Translations under genes and position numbers: made by a program
Source of the DNA: Spirochaetaceae bacterium
GTDB lineage: Bacteria; Myxococcota_A; UBA9160; UBA4427
NCBI GenBank assembly: GCA_020632655.1
Contig: JACKFD010000012.1
Location: 1-64,000, forward strand
Direction: 5' to 3'
Length of the DNA stretch: 64,000 nt
Notes under the pieces: generated by a model
What the model was told of the DNA's origin: nothing
Databases searched by the model: none
Seen by the model: the letters and a program-made list of their open reading frames with translations, nothing else
Shown here: positions 52,227-63,613 of the stretch, piece by piece
How the letters are laid out: every line of letters begins with the position of its first letter
Position numbering within the stretch: position 1 is the stretch's first letter

Positions 52227-55097
52227 TCAGTCCGCGACCCGAGCGACCTCGACCCGCTGCTCGCCGAAGACGATCTCGACCCGGTCGACGGGCCCCTCGC
52301 TCGTCGCGTCGAAGCGCAGCCGCACGCCCTCGTCGCCGAGGAAGAGTCCGTCTCCGGCCTCCACGAGTGGGCTGCGCGCGCTGCCCGAGCGACCGAGCGC
52401 GAGCTGGTCGTCTTCGCGCACGATCTCGAGCTCCACCCCGACGATCGGGACGCGGTAGCGGCCCGTGTACCGATCGAGGCGATGCTCGACGGGCAGCGCG
52501 CGCAGGGCGTCGACGGTCCAGGGCGAGTGTCGCGAGGCCGTCGCTGCCCGGATGGACGCGACACGGTCGGGTGTCACGGGCCGATCGGCGTGTCCCCAGG
52601 CGCGGCGCAGCCAGGTCGCGAGCCCGGCGAGCGTCGCATCGTCGAAGCGCGGATCCGCGGCGTGGCCGGGCATCGCGAGGTCGAAGCGTTCGCCGCCGAC
52701 CTCGATCGGTCCCTGGAGACCCTGCAGCACGATCCGCAGCAACCACTCGTCGGCGTCGCGCACCCACGGCGAGCCGGCGAGCGGGGGCGCGAGACCCGCG
52801 AGACCGCGTCCGTCCTCGCCGTGGCAGGTGGCGCAAGTCGCCTGGAAGAGCGCGCCACCCCGCGTCCGCAGCCTCTCTTCCTCGGCCGTGAGCGCACGCG
52901 CCCCACCCGGACGCGTGTCACCGGGCCAGGTCACGCCGCGTCGCACGGCCTCGAGCTCGGCGCCGAGCGCCGTCGCGCGATCCCCTTCGAAGATCGCGTG
53001 GGGGGCGTCGAGCACGATCCGCTCGGCGCCGCGGCGCTCGCCCGCCTCGGCGAGTCCGCGGGCCAGCGCGCGCGCGAGCCCGATCGGCTCGAGCACGGCC
53101 ATCCGATCGAGCAGGCGCCGGGTCGCGGCGGCGTGAGCGCTCGCGTCGTCGCCTGCGAGTCGGATCGCCCCGGCGAGGGCGGCGAGCCAGGCGGGATCGG
53201 GCTGCTCGCCCTGCGCGAGCGCTTCGTCGAGAGCGATCTCTTCGAAGCCCGTCAGGCCCGAGAGGACGGCCTGACGAACCAGGGCATCGCCGTCGCGCGC
53301 ACGTTGCACGAGCTGGGAGACGGGGCGATGGGGCGGGGGCAGCGAGCCGAGCGTGTGGATCGCCTGCAGGCGGACGTGTGGATCCGGATCGTCGAGGGCG
53401 GCCAGGCCGCCGGTGGCGAGCGCTTCGACACCTTCCGGCGTCGAAGCGAGCCCGGCGCCGGCGTGGAGGGCGGTCTCGCGCGTCCGCGGATCGGGATCCG
53501 CCAGCGCGCGCCGCCAGGTCCCGACGTCGAGCGCATCGAGCGCGGCCAGCGTCCAGAGCGCGTGGCTGCGACCGATCGCGTCGAGCTCGTCGAGCGCGCG
53601 GAGGGTGGCGAGGAGTCCGTCGGGTGTCTCGCCGTCCGGCTGCGCCGCGCGCATCCCCCGGCCCGCCGCGACGAGCCCACGCTGCGCGCGGTCGCGCACC
53701 CAACCGTTCGGGTGGTCGAGCGCGCGCAGCCGATCGGCCGTCGTCGCGAGCGACGGTGGACCGCGATCGATCGGCCGATCCGTCCGCACGATCCGCCAGA
53801 TCCGGCCGGTCGCCCCCGGCGCCTCGAGATCGTTCGTGCGTACGTAGTCGCGCAGGTAGTCGGACACGTAGTGCGCGTGCTGGATCACGCCCCGGTACAT
53901 GTCGATCACCCAGAGTGCACCGTCGGGACCGACCTTCACGTCGACCGGGCGGAAGCGCTCGTCGGTCGAGGCGAGGAACTCGCGCTCGCTCCAATCCGGA
54001 TCCGCATCGAGGACGTGCCTCGCGCGCAGTCCCATGCCGTCGGGCTCGAGGTCGAAGCGGGCGACGACGGCGCCCGCGGACTCGGGGACGAAGGCGTCGC
54101 CATGGAACTCCGGGCCGTACTGGTCGCCGCGCTGGATCGCGACGCCGCTGACGGCCGTCGGCGCATCCTGCCGTCCGTCGCGGCGCAGCGCGCCGGGCTG
54201 GTCCGCGCGGTTCAGGCCGGGTGCGACGCGCACGCCGTACACGCGCTCGTCCGGAGCGAGGTCGACGGTGAGGCCCGGCTTCGCGTGGGCCGTCGCGGTG
54301 GCGGGATGACGCAGGGCGTACTCGCCGGGGAAGAGATCCACGTAGAGGAAGGCCGAGTTGTGATTCGAGTAGAGGCGTCCGGCGTCGTCCATGGCCAGAC
54401 CCCACTGGCCTCGGAAGAGCGTGGGCGATACCTCGAGCCGGGGCGGATCGTTCGTGCTCGCGGCCGGTGCGAGTCGCAGGCGTCGGCGCGACTTGGCGCT
54501 GTAGAGCCAGCCGTCGAGGCCGGGCAGCAGGCCGTTCTCGAGGTGCTCGACGTTGCCGGGGCCTTCGGCGTAGTCCCCGAGTCGCGTGCGCTCGGCGTCG
54601 GTGCAACGGCCATCGCCGTCGGCATCGCGACAGAGCCAGAGATCGGGTGGGGCGGCGACGAGCACGCCCTCGGGCAGGACGACGATCGCGCGGGGCAGCA
54701 CGAGTCCGTCGAGGAAGACGCGGCTCGTGTCCATCCGTCCGTCCCCGTCTTCGTCCTCGAGGCGGACGACGCGGCCGAGGGGCGCATCCTCCCCCGTGCC
54801 CGCCAGGTCGGGCATGAAGCCTCGCATCTCGACGACGTAGAGCCTTCCTTCGTCGTCCCAGTCCATCGCGACCGGATCGACCACGAGCGGCTCGGCGGCG
54901 ACGAGCTCGACCTCGAAGCCGGGGGCGACGCGAAAGGCGTGTCGGGCGTCCTCGGGCGAGAGGACCGGCGAGGGCGGACGCTCGATCGACGCGAGTACCG
55001 CCGCCGGATCCGGTCCGCGCCAGAGGCGGAGGGCGAGGACGCCGACCGCGACCAGCGCCGCCGCGATCGTCGCCCCGATGACGAGCACACGCCTCAT
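52227..55097 (-). CDS. PVC-type dehydrogenase with HEAT repeats and cytochrome c
   Basis: A 956-residue exported protein. An N-terminal hydrophobic segment (VLVIGATIAAALVAVGVLAL) is followed by a beta-propeller of the PVC-type membrane-bound dehydrogenase domain (about residues 50-420, with PVAMDWDDEGRLYVVEM). HEAT-like repeats follow (about 430-650), then a c-type heme site CATCH near residue 755 and a C-terminal DUF3471-like beta domain (YTGRYRVP). The architecture suggests a periplasmic sugar or alcohol dehydrogenase passing electrons to its own heme. Convergent with the Gfo/Idh/MocA gene. Confidence 0.86.
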   Translation of the reverse strand: MRRVLVIGATIAAALVAVGVLALRLWRGPDPAAVLASIERPPSPVLSPEDARHAFRVAPGFEVELVAAEPLVVDPVAMDWDDEGRLYVVEMRGFMPDLAGTGEDAPLGRVVRLEDEDGDGRMDTSRVFLDGLVLPRAIVVLPEGVLVAAPPDLWLCRDADGDGRCTDAERTRLGDYAEGPGNVEHLENGLLPGLDGWLYSAKSRRRLRLAPAASTNDPPRLEVSPTLFRGQWGLAMDDAGRLYSNHNSAFLYVDLFPGEYALRHPATATAHAKPGLTVDLAPDERVYGVRVAPGLNRADQPGALRRDGRQDAPTAVSGVAIQRGDQYGPEFHGDAFVPESAGAVVARFDLEPDGMGLRARHVLDADPDWSEREFLASTDERFRPVDVKVGPDGALWVIDMYRGVIQHAHYVSDYLRDYVRTNDLEAPGATGRIWRIVRTDRPIDRGPPSLATTADRLRALDHPNGWVRDRAQRGLVAAGRGMRAAQPDGETPDGLLATLRALDELDAIGRSHALWTLAALDALDVGTWRRALADPDPRTRETALHAGAGLASTPEGVEALATGGLAALDDPDPHVRLQAIHTLGSLPPPHRPVSQLVQRARDGDALVRQAVLSGLTGFEEIALDEALAQGEQPDPAWLAALAGAIRLAGDDASAHAAATRRLLDRMAVLEPIGLARALARGLAEAGERRGAERIVLDAPHAIFEGDRATALGAELEAVRRGVTWPGDTRPGGARALTAEEERLRTRGGALFQATCATCHGEDGRGLAGLAPPLAGSPWVRDADEWLLRIVLQGLQGPIEVGGERFDLAMPGHAADPRFDDATLAGLATWLRRAWGHADRPVTPDRVASIRAATASRHSPWTVDALRALPVEHRLDRYTGRYRVPIVGVELEIVREDDQLALGRSGSARSPLVEAGDGLFLGDEGVRLRFDATSEGPVDRVEIVFGEQRVEVARVAD

Positions 55098-55367
55098 CGA
55101 GCCTGCTCCAACTTCGACGCCTTCGTCGCCTTCCATCGAAGAATCCGAGGTCACGCCCCGTGCGCAGCCCCGCCGCACCCGTCGTCGCCGCGGTCACAAC
55201 GGATAGCAGCCGGCGCCCCGGCCCCGACGTGCCGACGTCCCGCGGAGCGGATAGAGTCCGGGACCGCCGCGTGGCCTGCACGCGCGGCGAGGCCGGCCGC
55301 AGCCCGCCCGCCGGGCCCGCCGAGCCGACCCACGATCCCTCGTACGAACGAAAGAGCAAAGACGAAC

Positions 55368-56615
55368 ATGAGCGACAAGTCCGCCCTCCTCTCCGGCCTG
55401 CGGGTCATCGAGTCCAGCCTGCTCGGCCCCGGCTTCATCGCGACCTTCTTCGCCGACCTCGGCGCCGACGTGATCAAGGTCGAGCCGCCCTCCGGCGACT
55501 ACATCCGACAGATGACCTGGCCGATCGTCGAAGGCGTCTCGCTGCTGCATCTGCACACGCATCGCGGCAAGAAGAGCGTCTGCCTCAACCTCAAGACCAA
55601 GGAGGGCATCGAGCTCTACAAGGAGCTCGTCAAGGAGGCGGACGTCGTGGTCGAGGCGATGCGGCCGGGCTCCCTCGCGAAGCTCGGGCTCGGCTACGCG
55701 GAGCTGAAGAAGGTGAACCCGAAGGTCGTGTTCTGCACGATCTCGGGCTACGGCGCGACCGGGCCCTACAAGGACCTGCCGAGCCACGGCATCGCCTACG
55801 ACACCTGGTCCGGGATCGTGCAGCCGATGGAGGACGACCAGGGCTTCAAGCGCATCCCGCCGATGCTGCCGAACGTCGGCATCAACGTCGGTCCGATGCT
55901 CGGCGCCGTCGCCGTGCTCGCCGGCGTGATCAAGGCGCGGGAGACGGGCGAGGGCTGTGAGATGGAGCTCGCCCAGTCCGACGCCTCGGCCTACATGGAC
56001 TGGTACCGGATCGAGACCGAGCGGGCCTATCGCCGCCCCGAGAGCGAGGTCACGGGCAATCCCTCGGACAACTACGAGCGGCGCCCGGCGGGCCTGGCCG
56101 GCATGTGGGGCGGTGTCCGCTACCAGATCTACGAGTGCAAGGACGGGCACGTCCTCTTCATGGCCTCGGAGCAGGCGTTCTGGAAGAACTTCTGTGAGGG
56201 CACGGGTCGGACGGACCTCTTCGAGAAGTGGCCGGGCTCGAAGTACGCGGACCATGCCCGCAACAATCTCGAGCTGCAGGCCGAGCTGAAGAAGGTCTTC
56301 ATGACGAAGACCGTGACGGAGTGGCTCGCCTTCGCGAACGAGCACAACACGACGATCGCCGTCTGCAACGACCACGCGTCGCTCGGGGACGATCCGCAGT
56401 TCCAGGACCGCATGGGCTTCCTGCCGATCGATGCCGTCGGCTGCGAGCAGCTGCCGCTGCCGGTCTTCGTGAACGGCCAGAAGCTGCCGGTTCCGACGAA
56501 GGCGCCCGAGGTCGGTCAGAACACGGACGAGGTCCTCACGAACGTCCTGCACAAGAGCCCGGCGGAGATCGCGAAGCTGCGCGAGGCCGGGGTCTTCGGC
56601 GACGCGAAGAAGTAG
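55368..56615 (+). CDS. CaiB/BaiF family III CoA-transferase
   Basis: A 415-residue class III CoA-transferase with LLSGLRVIESSLLGPGFIA, ADLGADVIKVEPPSGDY, SGYGATGPYKDLPSHG and, at the catalytic-Asp region, ELAQSDASAYM. It is richer in Lys than its neighbours (for example KTKEGIELYKELVKEADVVV) and distinct from the 13957 paralogue. No clear Shine-Dalgarno; AAAGAG lies 12 bases before the ATG. It stands alone, followed by a hairpin. Substrate unknown. Confidence 0.9.
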   Translation: MSDKSALLSGLRVIESSLLGPGFIATFFADLGADVIKVEPPSGDYIRQMTWPIVEGVSLLHLHTHRGKKSVCLNLKTKEGIELYKELVKEADVVVEAMRPGSLAKLGLGYAELKKVNPKVVFCTISGYGATGPYKDLPSHGIAYDTWSGIVQPMEDDQGFKRIPPMLPNVGINVGPMLGAVAVLAGVIKARETGEGCEMELAQSDASAYMDWYRIETERAYRRPESEVTGNPSDNYERRPAGLAGMWGGVRYQIYECKDGHVLFMASEQAFWKNFCEGTGRTDLFEKWPGSKYADHARNNLELQAELKKVFMTKTVTEWLAFANEHNTTIAVCNDHASLGDDPQFQDRMGFLPIDAVGCEQLPLPVFVNGQKLPVPTKAPEVGQNTDEVLTNVLHKSPAEIAKLREAGVFGDAKK

Positions 56616-56622
56616 TCCTTCG

Positions 56623-56659
56623 CCGGCCGCGCGGGGCGCGAGTGCGTCCCCGCGGCCGG
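56623..56659. terminator. Bidirectional terminator-like hairpin
   Basis: CCGGCCG plus CGGGG pair with CCCCG plus CGGCCGG (12 bp with a two-base bulge) around an 11-base loop. It lies exactly between the convergent CoA-transferase and 3-methyladenine glycosylase genes. There is no T run, as is usual for such GC-rich genomes. Confidence 0.5.
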
Positions 56660-56674
56660 AGGGTCCGTCGAGGG

Positions 56675-57325
56675 CTAACCGGGCCCCGCGGTCCGGGGGC
56701 GCCGGGCCCGACGGCCGGGCCGGAAGGGCGACACGAGGGCGCTGTCGGCGTCGACGAAGCGATCCGGCCGATCGACGGCCTTCGTGATGCCGACCCGCGG
56801 TCCCCGCACCACGCGAGGCGGATCCTGGTGCGGCTCCCGCGCGTGCAGTGTCAGGGGGCCGCGTAGCAGGCTGCGTCCATCGTCCGCGAGCTCGAGGCCG
56901 AGCGCCTGCGCGAGGCGCCCCGGTCCGCTCGTGAGCGCCGCAGGCCGCGCGCCCGCCGCGAGGCCGCGGAGCGCACGCATCCGCGCGACGCCTTCGAGCG
57001 GCTCCGCGGCGCGCAGGAGCACGGCGGCGCCCTCGCCCGGGCGGCCGCAGACCACGTTCACGCAGGTGTGGATTCCGTAGCTGCGGTAGGCGTAGAGCCG
57101 GCCGGCGGGTCCGAACATCACCCGGTTGCGCGGGGTCGGTCCGACGTGGGTATGCGAGGCGGGGTCGCTGCCGTCGCCCATGTAGGCCTCGACCTCGACC
57201 AGTCGCACGACGAGTCGCGTGCCGTCGGGCAGCCGATGGACCAGTCGACAGCCGATCAGATCGGCGGCGACGGCGCGGGCGTCGCGCGCGTAGAAGCGCT
57301 GGCGGAGGGGAGTGGCGAGGGACAA
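56675..57325 (-). CDS. 3-methyladenine DNA glycosylase (Mpg/AAG type)
   Basis: A 216-residue base-excision repair enzyme that removes alkylated purines. Family blocks are DLIGCRLV, RLVEVEAYMGDGSDPASH with the catalytic Glu, and TPRNRVMFGPAGRLYAYRSY. The start is a TTG without a strong ribosome-binding site. The C-terminus carries an Arg/Pro-rich tail. It is divergent from sucA. Confidence 0.9.
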   Translation of the reverse strand: MSLATPLRQRFYARDARAVAADLIGCRLVHRLPDGTRLVVRLVEVEAYMGDGSDPASHTHVGPTPRNRVMFGPAGRLYAYRSYGIHTCVNVVCGRPGEGAAVLLRAAEPLEGVARMRALRGLAAGARPAALTSGPGRLAQALGLELADDGRSLLRGPLTLHAREPHQDPPRVVRGPRVGITKAVDRPDRFVDADSALVSPFRPGRRARRPRTAGPG

Positions 57326-57540
57326 CGGCGGAGTATCCCGGAAAGGCCCGAGGGCGCACGTGCGGCCCGTGAACCGAGGCTTGAGCGTCGGGCCGGGAAT
57401 GCCGAAGGCGGTTATGCTCCGCGCCGTCCGATGCGTCGCGAGCGTGTGCGCCGGATCCGATGCGCCGCTCGGGCTGGTCCCGCGCGCCTTCGGTCTCGGG
57501 GGGGCGCATCCGGATGCGGGGTGCGGGAGAGAGGTCGTCG

Positions 57541-60642
<3,102 letters not shown>

Positions 60643-61234
60643 CAGCTGCGGCCCGATCGCGATGGTCGGCCGTGCCCGGCGCCCCGGTCGGTCACCGTAT
60701 CGCGTGCGCAGCTTCTGTCGGCGCGCGGAGGGACCGCTGGTTGCGTCGGTTGGTATGCCACGGCGCGCCTCCCGCTCCATGCACGCGCGACACGGCGACC
60801 GACCGGGGCGCTCGAAACGTCGGAGCCGGCTGTTCGTCCACAGCTCGGCCGAGATGAAATGACGACCGCCGTGCACGGCCGGCGTGTTAGTCAAGATGTG
60901 CTGGCCGAGCAGGGCCGTCCTCTCCAGACGATCGTCGGAGCGTGTCCGTCCGCGAAGCGAGGTCGTACCGAGCGGCACGGGCGGGGGCCGTCCCGGCGAC
61001 ATGAGACGCGAGGCGCGCCGCGGCACCCTCTCCGAGGCAACCAGCGGGAACGCCGCGCGCCGAGAGAAGCTGGAGCCGGGACGGCACACGGCCGGGACGC
61101 CTGGCAGGGCCACCAACGGCGGCCGGTCGCGCCCCACGAGCCCCCCGTTGACGGCGGCCGTGCCGCCGCCGAGACTCCTCGGTCTGCGCGGCGCGGGCTC
61201 CGTTCCCGGGGCCCGCACGACCACGGGGTATGGC
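60643..61234. other. Gene-free spacer with long inverted repeat
   Basis: 592 bp between sucA and the acyl-CoA dehydrogenase pair. The frames crossing it are Arg-rich and unlike any family. The main content is a pair of ~110-bp arms in opposite orientation (listed separately) around a ~220-bp centre that contains the palindrome CTCGGCCGAG and the slightly AT-richer GTGTTAGTCAAGATGTG. The promoter of the downstream pair must lie here, but no clear -35/-10 was found. Confidence 0.5.
60664..61115. repeat. Imperfect inverted repeat, ~110-bp arms
   Basis: The core of arm 1 (60711-60781) matches the reverse complement of arm 2 (61070-61000) at about 55 of 71 positions, without gaps. Weaker similarity extends outward by ~40 bases with small gaps. 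Both arms keep GGCGCGC and GCGCGCC blocks about 40 bases apart, so each could also form its own hairpin. Both cores end at CATG facing the centre. No transposase and no target-site duplication were recognised. Confidence 0.65.
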
Positions 61235-62440
61235 ATGGATCTGAGCTACGGCAGTGAGATCGAGGCCTTTCGCGGGGAAGTTCGAAGCTTCCTCGATGCG
61301 AATTGGCCGCCGAAGGGCGACGACGCTTCGCTCTCGCGCGAGGAGCAGACGCGGCGCTTCCGGGAGCGGGCGACGGCGGCGGGCTATCTGAACCGGCACG
61401 TGCCGAAGCAGTACGGGGGCTCGGAGCAGCCGCCGGACGCGTTGCGCGCGACGGTGATCCGTGAGGAGTTCGCGCGGGCGCACGCGCCGACGGAGCCGCG
61501 GGGGATCGGCACGATGATGCTCGTGCCGACGCTGCTCGAGCGGGGGACGGACTGGCAGAAGGAGAAGTTCGTCCAGTCGACGATCATGGGCGAAACGACC
61601 TGGTGTCAGGGCTACAGCGAGCCCGGATCGGGAAGCGACCTCGCGAGCCTGAAGACCCGCGGCGAGCTTCGCGACGGCGAGTGGATCATCAACGGGCAGA
61701 AGATCTGGACGAGCTCGGCCATGGAGGCGGACTACATGTTCTGCCTCGTGCGGACGGAGCCCGACGCCCCCAAGCACGCGGGTATCTCCTACCTGCTGAT
61801 CGACATGAAGCAGCCCGGCATCGACGTCCGGCCGCTCAAGCAGATGACGGGCTCCTCGGAGTTCAACGAGGTCTTCTTCAACGATGCCCGCACGCCCGAG
61901 GACTGGATCGTGGGCAAGCGTGGCGAGGGCTGGCTCGTCTCGCGCACGACGCTCAAGCACGAGCGCAACGGGATCGGCGCCGCGGCCCAGGCCGTCGGCA
62001 CCTTCCAGGCCCTGGTCCGGCTGGCGCGGGAGACGCGGATCGACGGGAAGCCCGCGATCGAGGATCCCGCGATCCGACGCGCGCTCGTCGAGGTCGAGGG
62101 CTATGTCCGGGCACACGAGTACTCGGGCTACTGGCAGATGTCGAAGGACCTGAAGGGCGAGAACGCCGGGGTCATCCAGCTGATGAACAAGCTGAACTCG
62201 ACGAACATCGGGCATCGCTTCGCGAAGCTCGCCATGGAGATCCTCGGCGACGAAGGTCTGCTCGCGCCTTCTTCCCATGGCCTGGGCCTGGGCATCCAGT
62301 CGACCTCGGACTGGATCGCGCAGTACATGTCGTCCCTCGGCGTCGCGATCGCCGGCGGCAGCGCGAACATCCAGAAGAACGTGATCGCCGAGCGTGGCCT
62401 CGGGCTGCCGCGGGACGCCGCAGCCAATCGCAGCAAATAG
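61235..62440 (+). CDS. Acyl-CoA dehydrogenase (larger subunit type)
   Basis: A 401-residue FAD-dependent acyl-CoA dehydrogenase with WCQGYSEPGSGSDLASLKT (FAD/substrate loop), IINGQKIWTSSA, TLKHERNGIG near the usual catalytic-base region, and a C-terminal GSANIQKNVIAERGLGLPR. The ATG at 61235 is in frame; the ATG five bases earlier reads into a stop. It is followed 75 bases later by a second, shorter ACAD gene, the arrangement of heterotetrameric FadE pairs in steroid side-chain oxidation. Confidence 0.92.
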   Translation: MDLSYGSEIEAFRGEVRSFLDANWPPKGDDASLSREEQTRRFRERATAAGYLNRHVPKQYGGSEQPPDALRATVIREEFARAHAPTEPRGIGTMMLVPTLLERGTDWQKEKFVQSTIMGETTWCQGYSEPGSGSDLASLKTRGELRDGEWIINGQKIWTSSAMEADYMFCLVRTEPDAPKHAGISYLLIDMKQPGIDVRPLKQMTGSSEFNEVFFNDARTPEDWIVGKRGEGWLVSRTTLKHERNGIGAAAQAVGTFQALVRLARETRIDGKPAIEDPAIRRALVEVEGYVRAHEYSGYWQMSKDLKGENAGVIQLMNKLNSTNIGHRFAKLAMEILGDEGLLAPSSHGLGLGIQSTSDWIAQYMSSLGVAIAGGSANIQKNVIAERGLGLPRDAAANRSK

Positions 62441-62515
62441 CGCGGTCACGCGAGCGGGAGGCGTCGCGCGCGCCGACCCCCGCGCGGCGTGACGCCAGGA
62501 CGGGAAGGCAGGGAC

Positions 62516-63595
62516 ATGGACTTCGATCTCTCCGACGAGCAGCGGATGCTGCAGGAGACCGTGGCGGGCTTCCTCGAGAACGAGTGCCCGATGCCGCGGC
62601 TGCGCGAGCTCTTCGACGACGAGACGGGCTGGGACCCGGCGCTCTGGAAGGGGCTCGCCGAGCTCGGCGTCGCCGGCATCCACCTGCCGGGCGAATACGG
62701 CGGGAGCGAGATGGAGATCCTCGACCTCGCCGTGATCGCCGAGGTCGTCGGTGCCGCCGCGGCCCCCGTCCCGATCCTCTCGCACTCGCTGGCAGCGCTC
62801 GCGATCCTCGAGGCCGGGAGCGACGCGCAGAAGTCGCGCTGGCTGCCGCGTCTGGCGGGTGGTGATCTGCTCGGAACGGTCGCGCTCGCCGAGGCGGAGC
62901 GCGGCTGGCAGCCCGAGGATTGGACGGTCGCGCCGGGCTCCACGATCACGGGCGCGAAGGAGAGCGTCGAGTTCGGTGAGCAGGCCGACCTCTTCGTCGT
63001 GGGGCTCGCCGGCGGTCGCCTCGGGGTCGTCGAGCGGAATGCGCCCGGCGTCGAGATCCAGCGCGTCGAGGCCTCGGACCGCACGCGGCGCGTCACCCGC
63101 GTCTGCTTCGAGAAGACGCCGATCGAGCTGCTCGAACGCGAGCCGGCCGCCGCCGCGGCGCGCATGCGCGACGTGGGCCTCGTGCTGCTCGCGGCGGATG
63201 CCTTCGGCGGGGCGACGAAGCTCGTCGAGGCGAGCGTCGCGTACGCGAAGACCCGGGAGCAGTTCGGTGTGACGATCGGACATTTCCAGGCGCTCAAGCA
63301 CCAGCTCGCCGACATGGCGGTCGAGACCGAGCCGAACCGCGCGCTCTACTGGTATGCCGCCCACGCACAGGATCACGTGCGCGAGGAGGCGCCGCGCATC
63401 GCAGCCATCGCCAAGAGCCACATCACGGACCGCTTCCAGCAGGTCGCCCGCGACGCGACCGAGGCGCACGGCGGCATCGGCTACACGTGGGAGGGGGATA
63501 CGCAGATCCTCTTCAAGCGAGCGATGTTCGACCGCGTCTTCCTCGGCACCCCGCGCGTGCATCGCGATCGGGCCGCCACGCTCGCGGACTGGTAG
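62516..63595 (+). CDS. Acyl-CoA dehydrogenase (shorter subunit type)
   Basis: A 359-residue acyl-CoA dehydrogenase-family protein with DFDLSDEQRMLQETVAGFL, GVAGIHLPGEYGGSEMEIL, AYAKTREQFGVTIGHFQALKHQ and the C-terminal EAHGGIGYTWEGDTQILFKR. The middle loop that normally contacts FAD (TEPxxGSD in other members) is degenerate here (LAEAERGWQPEDW), which suggests the complete active site lies in the partner encoded upstream. The ATG at 62516 follows GGAAGGCAGG. Confidence 0.9.
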   Translation: MDFDLSDEQRMLQETVAGFLENECPMPRLRELFDDETGWDPALWKGLAELGVAGIHLPGEYGGSEMEILDLAVIAEVVGAAAAPVPILSHSLAALAILEAGSDAQKSRWLPRLAGGDLLGTVALAEAERGWQPEDWTVAPGSTITGAKESVEFGEQADLFVVGLAGGRLGVVERNAPGVEIQRVEASDRTRRVTRVCFEKTPIELLEREPAAAAARMRDVGLVLLAADAFGGATKLVEASVAYAKTREQFGVTIGHFQALKHQLADMAVETEPNRALYWYAAHAQDHVREEAPRIAAIAKSHITDRFQQVARDATEAHGGIGYTWEGDTQILFKRAMFDRVFLGTPRVHRDRAATLADW

Positions 63596-63613
63596 GCCGA
63601 GCGGCGCCCGGGC

